From positions 1-42,424 of the forward strand of contig JAQGBZ010000481.1 in the NCBI GenBank assembly GCA_034687125.1: a stretch of 42,424 nucleotides of DNA. The letters are read 5' to 3'. Below the pieces are notes generated by a model that made no database searches, was not told the DNA's origin, and worked only from the letters and a program-made list of their open reading frames with translations. Within the stretch, counting starts at the first letter, position 1. Every line of letters starts with the position of its first letter. This document shows, one piece after another, positions 23,294 through 37,556 of this stretch. Source of the stretch: Neelides folsomi. Its lineage: Eukaryota; Arthropoda; Collembola; Neelipleona; Neelidae. The position numbers were made by a program, and so were the translations under genes.

Positions 23294-24331
23294 CCAATGT
23301 GTAAATATATACATAGTTGTAAAACATGAATTGACAATAAGGGAGTGAAGCTTTAATTGTTTAAACTTCAAGAACCATACACATCAGCCAGGTTAAATTA
23401 AAATATTGATTGTACCAAGCTTACTCTAATTGTATATTAAATATATTCTAAGTAAGTTTGTAATTTAATTATATAAATAAATGTAAATATTGTATAGAGT
23501 TCAGATTAGTTGGAACGGAGCTTTATAGTTCAAATGTTAATAATTTCTCAGAAGTCTTAATCGCAATGTGCTAAAATACTTCAATATGTTTGAATCTCTT
23601 TTTTTCAAACATCAAACTAGTTTACCAAACCATATTTGATGCGTGGAATCAATTATCAACGAACAAACACAATTTCTCAAATCCATGTCCAGTTAAAATG
23701 ATATTATATTTTATAAGAATTCCTACAAATGTACGAAAGTTGGTGAGACATTTTAGATAATTATCAGAAATAATTATTTTGCAAATTAAAAATAATGCAA
23801 CAAAGAGTTACTTAATTATCTCTATACAGAAGTTATTTTATAAAGAAATACTCCGCCCTCTGAAACAAGGTTTTACATTTACGCAATTTAAAAAATTATA
23901 CGTTCATTTGATATGTTATGTCTAAACTTTAATTTTACTAGATAATTCGAAATTAACATAAATATGAACCATGAGTTTATACCATATATCTTAAGTTACT
24001 TTAAATCTCATTGTTAGATCTCGAATAAACCTACACAATATGAAAATCGTTTACTTTACAAATAATGGATTAAAAATTCTTATGATGAAAATTCTTTTTG
24101 AAATTCTTATTCCACAACTTTTTATATAGCTTATATTTAGAAATTATCCAGACATGAATGTAATAACTTTGGTTAATATTTATGCTTTAACCAAAATTTA
24201 GCTTTATTTTGATAAATTAAATGGCTTAATGATTAATAAACAGATAAAAGTTTTTTAATTTATTATGCATACGATAATAGAATACATTAATATTGATTGG
24301 TACAGGATTGTTAATAGCTAGATGATCCATT
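23294..24331. other. Convergent 3' intergenic region
   Basis: AT-rich DNA between the 3' ends of the USP-like gene (+) and the first trypsin gene (-). TTTATT at 24259-24264 is a minus-strand AATAAA about 70 nt past the trypsin stop. No gene seen. Confidence 0.5.
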
Positions 24332-27483
<3,152 letters not shown>

Positions 27484-27875
27484 AGTTTAATTTAAGAAAA
27501 TGGTCCAATATTTAGGAAAACGTGAACATTTTTAGTTTATTAAGAACATTTTCCAGAGTATGACTCGAGAAAATGACTCGAGAGCTTGAATTGGCGATTG
27601 TGGAACTGGTGATGGAAATGAGATGAAAGTTGAATGAAGTAAAAGAGTATATAAACAGTTGACTCTCTGCATTATCATCATAATTGGTTTTTCATGTAAA
27701 AATTGAACCAGATTCATAACTTCAATTTCCGTGTATTTGTAGTCATTTGGTGGTTCAGTTAAAAAGCTAACCATTTTTAGATTAAGTTTAATGTTGTAAA
27801 CGTCAATGCTAATAAATGACTTATATATGTTAAGGATTAAAAACAAAAGATGTTAATGTTTAACATGGTTTAATA

Positions 27876-27986
27876 CAGCCCATTTACTTTGTAGTGTTCT
27901 TTTTTGAATTTCTAATAACTAAGGAAGTAGTATTATAGTAGCATTATTAGGAATTTAAAAAAGAACACTACAAAGTAAACGGGCTG
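27876..27986. mobile_element. 111-bp mariner-like MITE, near-perfect palindrome
   Basis: Arms of about 44 bp: CAGCCCATTTACTTTGTAGT to about 27918 pairs with the complementary sequence ending ACGGGCTG at 27986 with only a few mismatches. TA dinucleotides flank both ends (27874-27875 and 27987-27988), as expected for Tc1/mariner insertion. The centre is only about 20 bp. Confidence 0.8.
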
Positions 27987-28139
27987 TACAACAATGCATT
28001 TAATTTATTTAACCAATAAAGGTGTTTATATGAAAACTAAACTATTAAAAGTTATTTCATAAATTATGATTTGATGAGATTTGCAAGAAAATCCAACAAA
28101 TATTTTCATTTTTACCTTGTTCTTGGCAGTCGGGCTTCA

Positions 28140-29170
28140 AGTTAGAAAATGGAAGAAAAGCAAATTACTTGTAAAACGGCAAGTTTGCTTTGGATTATAA
28201 ATGTACTTTAAAATTAATTTCGCATCTTTGATAAATGTGTTTTATAGAATAAACCTCGTCCTAACCCTATGTCTAAAGCTGCACACTTTGTTTTCAAAAA
28301 CAACCAAGGGCATTCACAAAAGAAGCTGACGACAATTGAGGATCCTTTTGCCTCGACTGAAGAGGAGAATGGAACTAAACAAGAAGAAAAATGAAGATGA
28401 AATTGATTCAAGAGAATCTGCTTCTTTAGAAAGTAACTAATGATGAGTTTGATAAGTTTCAAAACCACTTACTTCCTACCATATCATTGAACTAGATATT
28501 TATAAGATACAAATTACAATTAATGAAAATTTAAAGATAATTTCAAATGGCAATTAACATTTATTAAATTATATATACTATTAAGTAGTATCGAGAGTGC
28601 AAGTGCAAGTGATGCAGAGAAAAAAAATCGGTTGAATTTGACGACGAATTTGATTGCTGGAAAGGTTTTGGACCGTGAGACTCTAAATAATTCTTATACA
28701 TACCTACACACATTTACACTGCCATTTATGTAATTTACTTATACTGGCAGATTGTACTCTCATTTGTTATCCATGCAATTATTTTATCTTGAACTATGGA
28801 TGTTTAATTAATTACATTCCATTTTTAATTAGTTTGAAATCCGAAAAGTTGATGAGCAAGTAAGATCTCAATAAGAATGAGAGCTACGAAGATAAATTGA
28901 AGATCGAAGGAGTTGATTCAAAACTTCTCTCACGATTTGTCATCCCACCCGAAGAGCTTGAAGAATCTGTAAGATTTTACATACAGATACATACATACTA
29001 TAGAGTACAACGTGTATGAAAGTTGATTTGCACTTTTAAACTCATTCAACCAAAAGTTGACTAACTTACAGGAAAGCGAGGACTACACTATGGATTATGT
29101 TTTGCATCAAATGGAAATGAACGAAAAATATGTATTAGACTTCAAAGTGATCGAGCAGGAGAAAAGTTAA
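28140..29170 (+). pseudogene. Unidentified split gene relic between the two trypsins
   Basis: Protein-like segments next to splice-like sites on the + strand: after an acceptor at about 28246, NKPRPNPMSKAAHFVFKNNQ and TIEDPFASTEEENG, ending in TGA at about 28393; then SDEFDKFQNHLLPT-like sequence near 28440; then (frame near 28855) KSEKLMSK, a TAA, and NESYEDKLKIEGVDSKLLSR to PPEELEES with a GTAAG donor at about 28970; finally ESEDYTMDYVLHQMEMNEKY to a stop at 29168-29170. The acidic/basic hydrophilic character suggests a nuclear protein, but I do not recognise the family. In-frame stops point to a dead or frameshifted gene; missed exons could also explain it. Confidence 0.4.
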
Positions 29171-29432
29171 ATGAATGATGATGAATTTTGATATTTTTAA
29201 TATATTCGTCGATATGTAGCATACTCAAAATGTTAATACACAGATATTATTTGTAATTATAGCACTTGAATAAATTATTTTTAATAAAAATTGCCTATAT
29301 TGAATTCAACAATTTAACTTAGAAAATTCTTAATTATTATTTAATGTTAGTTAAACAAAACACGATCATCTAGGCCCAATCTATGTAGTTTAAATTATGT
29401 CATATAGCTATGTAAATATGTATCACTCGTAT

Positions 29433-30990
29433 TTATGAGCATTTGATCCCATCAGACGTGTTTTCTTGAATCCATTTAAGAGCTTTTCCTACCCTTGAGT
29501 AAACTCCTGGAAAATTAGATTTTGCACAACGTTGACCAAAGGAAACGACGCCAATCTGAAGAGAACGTTTAAAATAAGTTTTAAAATAAAGAGCTAAATG
29601 ACTACAATTTTACTTGGGCAAAATTTTGAGAAGATCCTTGCTGCTTTATGAAGAGCGGACCCCCGCTATCACCCTGACATGAATCTTTCCCTATTGAACA
29701 TGAGGCAATAATTAAACCAGTAATTAAAGAATCAATCTACTAATAATTATATCTATCTGTAAAATGAGAAAAATAATTTTTTCCATTGACATTATCGGTA
29801 TAATAATAATTGAAATGAAATTGAAGTAAAATAAACCTGGAGCCGTTGCGCAAAGCATATTAGCAGTAATTTTTATATCACTGGCAGAATAACTTTTTTG
29901 GCAATTGTTATTGCTCACTACTTTTATCTAAAAAAACAGATTAATAATCATAGTTGAAAAAAACAAATAAGTAAATAAGTAAACAATCTACCAAATCTAA
30001 ATTATATTATAAATATACCCTCGTTTCTCTCAAAGAGTTAACAGTTGGACCTCCATCCTGCTGAGCTCCCCAACCTGCCACAATTGCAAATTTTCCATCT
30101 ATAGTTCCTCTATAACCCAAACAAACAGGACGAACGTTGTTTGTAAATATAAGAGGAAATGAGAGTCTCAAAAGAGCAAAGTCAAAGTTCAGTGTCTTTG
30201 CATTGAATCTAAAATACAAAATCAATACTTAAAAAGTATAAGACATATAATATGAATTATGCATCATTGGGTTATTTACTGATATTAGGAATTAATAATT
30301 GTGGATTCATGTAAAATATATGGTCGTGGTCAGGATAAATGAAAGTTGAACAACCTTGGATGAGAAATGACCGATTGAATTCCTGTAATTGTTGCGTTGA
30401 TCGTGTTGTTAATTTCATTTGTTCCAAGGTAGACCCTAAAATTTTGAAGGCCAGACGAAGCCAAGTTTTTGACACAATGGGCGGCTGTCAACACATATCG
30501 GTCGTTGATGAGACTCCCACCACAAAACACACTCGGAGGATTTCCAGACTTAAAATTAATTTTTAAATATTTTATACTTTTTTGGTTAAAAACATAATTG
30601 ATGGAAAAATTAAATAATCTAATCATACAACAACTAGGGCAGCCATCCAAGGCCAAGTATTTTGCTTTGTCAAACTTCCTCCAACGATTTTTTGTCTACC
30701 GGTATTTTTCTTTCCGCAAACGCATTGTTGAGATTGTCTTTTCCTATATACATGGATATAAAAACAGTAATTTAATAAAATCAAGTAGATAAAATGGCTA
30801 AATAACGATGAAAGTGAACTTACATTCGGTGCAATGGCAAATGATGAGTTTCGTTTCGGATAATGCTAATTAAACTTGAATCATCTTCACTATTAAAGTT
30901 TGATTGGCCTAATTCGCCCTCACTTAAATCGGTTCCATCAACTATGTGGAATGTTATACAAATAAATACAATTAAAATGGAGATTTTCAT
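29433..30990 (-). CDS. Trypsin-like serine protease 2, secreted
   Basis: Seven exons, minus strand: 30824-30990, 30629-30743, 30355-30548, 30019-30208, 29837-29927, 29616-29692, 29433-29555, giving 318 aa. Signal peptide [19 protein letters not shown], a hydrophilic propeptide, then activation site K74/IVGG (75-78). Triad: H118, D168, S261 in QGDSGGP; S1 pocket Asp at D255, so trypsin specificity is expected. Intron positions and phases match those of trypsin 1 except that here the GDSGG region is not split. The two genes are clearly tandem paralogues on one strand. Confidence 0.9.
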
Positions 30991-31938
30991 TTTTGACTTT
31001 TCTTCACAAATCACAAGATTTACAAAGAATGAAAAAACTCCAACATCAAATGAGTTATTTTAAGTAGGTAAACAGTTAAATACGAGATAAATAGTTAAAT
31101 AGCATAAGAGCAAATAATTATCAAGACTTAGGTGAGCGACTGACTGTATGGAAATTTCAGTCCAGGCATCTAGATACAAAGTCTATCTCGATGCATTTGG
31201 ATTGTCCTTGCAGGTCTGAAGGACATTCATAAAATTAATAAAATTGAATAAAAATGGTCGTTTAATGCAATCCTAATTTGTTCAGGAAATGTGTGAGATG
31301 AAAGAGAGAGAACAATGACAACAATGAGCGTCAACCCGAGATTTGCAGTTTGTTTGTATGTCCTTAAGTGGATGTCAAGATCAAAAAATGAGATTGAATA
31401 ATAGAAAAGGCCACAAGTCATACAATAAGCTCTTTTTATGAGGATGATTATTACCTAAATTGTCTAAAACCAAACTCATGAATTTCATGAATCTTTTTGT
31501 TCACTAACATTAAGAAAATTATAAATGTGTTCTACAGATTATGAATGAATATTATGGAGAATAGTTATTAACCATAAAAATGGATTGTCAAGTTCCGTTA
31601 AACTTAATAGGATAAAATTACAATGTCACATCTATTGGTTAAACAAAATTTCTATATTTTTAATGGTTCATAATATTTTGTCCTCACAGATGATATTTTT
31701 CAGTTATAATATTTTTTCTAGAGCACTGTTTAATGTTATCTATTATTAAAACTAATATCTTTCAGTGAATTTGTGCTTTTAAAATAAAGGTATGAAGTTA
31801 AAATTCTTGAGAACTAATCATGAGAACAAATAAAGAAAATCTTACTATCTAAAAACAGATATATAAATAATATAAGGTTGGATATAAAAAATAACAAAAA
31901 GACTTCACAATAATATAGATTTTAAAAAGAAACGCTCT
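30991..31938. other. Intergenic DNA between trypsin 2 and the TOX-like gene
   Basis: AT-rich, with no coding sequence recognised. It should contain the trypsin 2 promoter and the 3' UTR of the TOX-like gene. Confidence 0.45.
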
Positions 31939-34425
31939 TCAAGCGGGATTAGAAGCCTTCAAGTCCACAACAAACTTATCAAACACGTCCCTGAAAATAT
32001 TTAACAAAAATAATTTCACTTTAATAAATAATTCATCATTATCGTGAAATTGTTCTAAATTATGAAAATTGTTTGGAAATATCTTACTTGCAATGCTTCA
32101 CAACACAATCGTTGGAACAATATTCATCGTCCCATTCTGGGCTTGAGATGGCCAAATTTTGACAGTCATTTCGAATGCAGATATTCACAACAGTTGAAGT
32201 GTTTTCGCTTTCAGACATCGAAACCATTTCAGCAGACTGCGGTGAAAGCTAAAAATAATAAATTTTATTAGTGTTGCACAAATTCTTTTATCAAGCTAAA
32301 TTGTTAATTTATGTACAAAATCAAAGGTATAATTGGCTAACCACTGGAACTGGAGTAGTTTTAATTTCTGCCGGCTTCGGAGATTTAGAACTAATTGTAA
32401 GCTTGACTTTTGAATTTAAATTATTAACAGACGCAGCTGTTGGAGGATTCGTTTTTGACTTGGATTCCATTTTCTTGGAGTTTTTCGTTTGACCTTTATG
32501 AGCAGATATTTTGTTTGGCGAAAAAGATTTTACTGTTTTTTTCGAACTTTTGGCTTTTGTAGCTTTTACTTCGGGAACGTCTTCCTCTTCCTTTACAATA
32601 CGTAAAAATACGTTAAAATAGAAACCCACAACGCAATTATACGAATATACTTAAATAATAAATACTTACATACTAGTAGTTAAAAGTTAAAAGACTTTAT
32701 TTAACTTTAATTTACCCTAAAACGACCCTGATACCTCACTTTGTACATCGTGCGGCGTTTCTCCGAGAAACATTTTAGAAAGTTAGCCCTTGAGTAACCC
32801 GCTTCATTTAGTTTATCATATTTTTAATTGTAATAGAATAAAAGTATGTTGATCTAAATGATGTTCAAAAAGGCGGGAACCAAGAGCTAACTTTCCAACC
32901 AGTCTTTGTCTTTTATATTTATAAAAGTTTTATACTAAAACTAAACTATCACTAGAATCACTAATTATCTAATCTACTATCATCTATCATCATGATATGA
33001 TTCATGAAACACGATAAACCTTATAGGAGGTAGAGGAAGGATATACTTATATCCAGCCCCTCAAATATTTTGAATTTTGTTAAGAAAAGAAATTATTGCG
33101 GGCATTGACCGGCATTGCACGAGGAAACTTAATCTCACACCGATTATTAATTTTAATATAATAATAATTTATAATTTAACATAATGGTATATTTATAATA
33201 GTTAGCTGTTATTCGGTCATCGTGTAATAAATTTTAATATAATTAATAATTTTAATATGTACTTACTTCACCATGAGTTAGAGAAGCTTTGTAGACAGTA
33301 AGATCGTCCAAATATTGCCTTTTTGCTGTCTCGGCTGTCTTTTTGTAAACCTAATAAGGACCAAAGAATCAAATCAATGTTAAAAAAAATGAATGACACG
33401 AAATCATGAATTAAACATCTTTGTGGCATTATTCTTGATTAATTAAATGCCTTACATTTTTATGCTCAGGATCAAGAGCTTCCCACATGGCAGCAACAAT
33501 TTTAGAAACTTCACCAAATGTCGAATTTGGATTTTGCCCTTTGATTGCCGCTTGGATATCTCTGAAGAAATGAGCATAGGCGGACACTGGCCTATGTTTA
33601 CAATTAGAATTAATATACTTGATCTAATGTAAAGTAATTATTTTAACACTTGGATAAGTTAATTAACTTTGATTACCTAACTGGCTCATTTGGATCCTTT
33701 TTACCCTTCTTTCCCTTAGCTTTTGGACTTTTTGTTGGTGAAGGTTTCTTCACAGGAGCTGAATCTTCTTCAGATTCATCTACAGCTTGAACGGGTTTTT
33801 TCTTTACCGGACTTTTTCTGGGAGCTTTAACCGTCACCTTCTTTGGTGAAGATTGTGGCGGCTGTATTTGTGGTTGAATAATTTGAGGAGATGACGAGGG
33901 AGGAATTACGGGAATTCCAGAATACCCAGGATTTACAATCACAGATTGCCTAAATATTTAATAACTCTATTATGATAATGTTAATATTTAACAATTTAAT
34001 TTCAACAATTTAATTAATACAAATTTAATTTTACTGTTGAGGTTGAATTTGTTGCTCTTGAGCCATACTCTGTACTTGAACAGGAGCTATTTCTTCTATC
34101 TCGGATTGATCATAAATAACATAATGATGAGTTGTAATTTGATTATTGGGATTATTTGTTGAACCCATCTGTAAAAATTAAATTAACAATAGGAGTTCAA
34201 TTTCAAATTAAATTAAAAAAGTGAAATAAATATAAGAAACTTACATTGTATGCAAACATATTTTGATTCTGCTGTGCTGAATTTGGAATATTAAGAGGAA
34301 TCCCAAAATCTTCGTCTCCGAAACTTGGAGTGTGAAATGTCTAAATATTTTTACACATTAGACTATATTTTAAATTATCAATAAAGTGTATATAAGAAAT
34401 TGGCAATTACCTGATCTGAGTCCAT
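31939..34425 (-). CDS. TOX-family HMG-box chromatin protein (TOX4-like)
   Basis: Nine exons, minus strand: 34411-34425, 34245-34340, 34035-34168, 33677-33949, 33456-33591, 33267-33350, 32342-32590, 32088-32248, 31939-31990, giving 399 aa. [16 protein letters not shown] matches the TOX/TOX4 N-terminus. A Lys/Pro/Ser-rich stretch leads to [35 protein letters not shown] and [13 protein letters not shown], the TOX HMG box (about residues 165-245). The C-terminus has [19 protein letters not shown], the block shared with TOX4. TOX proteins bind DNA structure-selectively; TOX4 is part of a PP1-PNUTS complex. It is shorter than human TOX4 (about 621 aa), with a reduced Gln/Pro region. Start: first ATG, with an in-frame TAA directly upstream. 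Confidence 0.9.
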
Positions 34426-34746
34426 TTAAATAATAAAAATTAAGAAAAGGAGTTGAAATGAGAGAATTCGACATGAGAGAGGAGCTGGTTATTTATTGTA
34501 ATCAAAGGATGAGCGAAAATTGATCACACTTTATACACAACTTGGGTTTTCCTTGTTTCATCTCATTTGAGACTTTTCCTTTTCCTCGTTGGCACATTGG
34601 CAAATTTTCTTGATATTTATTTACCTATAGATATACTATACAGGTACATATACCTAAATATGATCTTCGGAATCTTTTATCTTTTTATTAACTGGTTCAT
34701 ATACAACTTCATTACCGTAATTGTATGAACAACCAATTGTATTGTA

Positions 34747-35149
34747 CAGGGTGTTTCATAAAGTACGCATCATTTTCAAACAATCGGGATAACTTTAATT
34801 TTTAATTAAATTTTTTAATAATCAGTTATAATGTTTGTAATACATTTTTAAATAAGTATATAAACTTTAATTTGTCACTTGGGCTCCGTTTGCTACGACG
34901 CAGCGCTGCAACCGAGCCTCAACTGCCTCGCAGGCATTTTTGCACATATGAGCGGGGATTTCTCGGAAAACTTTCACAATGGTAGCTTTCAATTCTTCAA
35001 TAGTTGATGGGCTCTGGGAGTAGGTTATAGTTTGCAACAAACTACTTTAATATATTGTTCATCAAGTCCCCTTAATTAAAAATATTTAACTTTAAACATA
35101 TGAAAATGACGAGCCATTGAAAATGATGCGTACTTTAAGAAACACGCTG
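34747..35149 (-). mobile_element. Internally deleted mariner/Tc-type element
   Basis: Inverted termini of about 33 bp: CAGGGTGTTTCATAAAGTAC pairs with the segment ending TAAGAAACACGCTG, and the match continues to GCATCATTTTCAA. TA dinucleotides flank both ends (34745-34746, 35150-35151). Inside, on the minus strand, is the C-terminal tail of a DDE transposase (STIEELKATIVKVFREIP, then ARLQRCVVANG) ending in a stop at 34876-34878. The rest of the gene is missing, so it is non-autonomous. Confidence 0.8.
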
Positions 35150-35676
35150 TATAGTATTAACTCATCATAGCATTTGACATTCATTGAAAATTGCTTTTAC
35201 ATCAACCGTAAAATAACATTTAGTTGAACTCGTAAAATTTTATGAATAATTACAACAAGCTATAAAAATAATAGGATTAGACTTAAGGAATTGATGATGA
35301 ATAACAAAATAAATATTTATAAATTACTTCTGACAATTATAAATTGAGCATACTAAGCAAGTGTAAGATCATTGTGTGTTTGAAGTGTAAAATAAAAAAG
35401 ATTCATGATGTTTGGTTATGTGATGTCCGTGTTGTTGCATACATATTATTTTTCATTATGGCTGATATCATACAAGTGATAAGGGTTCAAGGTTCTATAG
35501 ACGATTCACAATCTGATAATATGAAAATATACCCTTCTTAAATAACACAAGAAAGGTTCAGTTGCCTTTGAGTCGTCACTTCATTCCAATCTCTTACTCC
35601 AATCCCATTCTTCCCTATCACAAATAAATATTTTGTAAAAATAAGTGTAGAAAATTTATAAAAAAAGTGTTAGAAA
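35150..35676. promoter_or_regulatory. 5' flank of UMPS
   Basis: Noncoding AT-rich DNA directly upstream of the UMPS start, presumably promoter and 5' UTR. A short open frame at 35344-35541 has no family resemblance. No specific element identified. Confidence 0.35.
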
Positions 35677-37219
35677 ATGGAGTCATTAGCAGAAGAATTT
35701 AAACGAATTGGGGCTGTCAACTTTGGAGATTTTGTTTTAAAATCTGGAGAAAGAAGTAGGATTTACTACGATCTCAGAATCATCATTTCTCACCCTCGTT
35801 TAATGGTATATTTAAATTAAACAATATTTTCATTTTGGAAATTCGGATAGGATTTTATTCAGGCATGGATAAAAACATAAAACTACCTATATATGTAACT
35901 TTATAGAAAATCGTCGGAGACATAATTTGGAATCAAATTTCAGAAACCAACCTTAAATTTGATTTCATATGTGGAGTTCCCTATACTGCACTTCCAATTG
36001 CTACTTACATTTCATGTCAATATGAAACTCCTATGGTTCTCAAAAGGTAAAATTAGGATTATGTACCAAGCTTAATCAATGAACAATATAAGAATAAAAT
36101 CATTATTTATAATTTATACTGGAATCAAAATTAATATATTTTTATATATTCGATGATAGAAAAGAAGAGAAACAACACGGAACAAAGAAAATGATCGAAG
36201 GTGAATTTCAACAAGGCTCCAATGTTGTCATTATCGAAGACGTCGTTACAACTGGATCCAGCGTTATTGAAACGGCCAATGCCTTGAGATCTGTTGGACT
36301 CGTCGTCACACATGTTGTTGTCATTCTGGACAGATGTCAAGGGGCAAAAGATAACTTACTGGCCCAAGGTATCACCATGATTCCTCTCCTCAATCCTTCT
36401 CATTTCTCCCAAGACCTTTCAATTGCTCTTGACGTGAACTACAAAGTCGTAGAGGAAGCCTTCAAAAGGAAAATTTTAACTTTGTCTTGTGAAAAGTCCA
36501 AAAAGCTGCTTGAAAACGTAATGAACAAAAAGAGCAATTTGATTCTTTCTGTCGACTTTACCGATTCATTAGAAATCATGGGGATTTGCGCTCTTCTTAA
36601 GGATCACATCTGCGGAGTGAAAACTCACATCGATGGAATAAATTTCACAAGTTTGGATGAAATTGAAAAATTCAAACATGCCCTAAACATGTTGAATCAA
36701 TATGGAATTACAATAATTGAAGATCGAAAGTTTGCAGACATTGGAGCGACTGTTGAAAAACAATTGAAGTCCAGTCCTTATAATATCAATTCATATGCGG
36801 ATTTAGTGACAGTTCATGGGATTCCAGGAAAAGGAATTTTACAAGCTTTTGAGAATTCAAATGTGTCTTTGCTCCTTTTAGCCCAAATGAGCTCTGATGG
36901 GACTTTGACCGACCAAAGCTACAAGGAAAAAATATTTGAAATGGGAAAGGAGTTCAATAATGTGGCTGGGTTTATTACTCAATCTCAAGTCCCTAAAGGA
37001 TATTTGGGTTTTACTCCGGGAGTTTCTTTAGATAAGAAGGGAGACGCATTGGGTCAGAAGTATGTGAGTGTTGATGAGGCCATTTTGACCAGAGGAGCTG
37101 ATTTGATTATTGTTGGCCGTGGGATCACAGGAGTTGATCCTTCACTTGTGCTCAAAACGGCCATCATGTACAAGGAAAAGGGATGGAATGCTTTTTGCAA
37201 GAAATTAATTCATCAGTGA
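35677..37219 (+). CDS. UMPS: Uridine 5'-monophosphate synthase (OPRT plus OMP decarboxylase)
   Basis: Three exons, 35677-35805, 35907-36046, 36160-37219, giving 442 aa. The N-terminal half is orotate phosphoribosyltransferase: LKSGERSRIYYDLR, then the PRPP-binding loop IIEDVVTTGSS (114-124). The C-terminal half is orotidine-5'-phosphate decarboxylase: SVDF, GVKTHID, the catalytic DRKFADIG (278-285), TPGV and GRGI near the end. It performs the last two steps of de novo pyrimidine synthesis, orotate to OMP to UMP, in the cytosol. The fused OPRT-ODC order is that of animals. It is about 40 aa shorter than human UMPS (480 aa), mainly in the linker. AATAAA at 37339. Confidence 0.96.
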
Positions 37220-37556
37220 AATTTCTAAATTAAAATTTAATTTAATTTTTGCAATTTTTCTTATTTATCGTGTAAATCTTCCAAATTGAATCTTCTAAAA
37301 CTTCCAATATTATTTATAATTCATAAATAGGAATATGGAATAAATGCCAACATTGGAGTGTTCAACTTCAAACTACCAATTGATTATTTATTTAATTAAC
37401 AGTATCGTTAATTAATAAATTATTATACGCGTCTTTGAATTATAAAATATGATTTTTGCTCCTATGTTTTATGTAAAGTTTGAGTTTATATGAGGATTCG
37501 AATAAATGTTTGTAATAAATAATAAAATTTTACTTTATTTCTCCTTTGTGTGCAAA
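37220..37556. other. Convergent 3' region of UMPS and the pacifastin gene
   Basis: Short AT-rich stretch between two converging genes. It holds AATAAA at 37339 (+) and TTTATT at 37534 (a minus-strand AATAAA, about 20 nt past the pacifastin stop). No gene. Confidence 0.55.
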
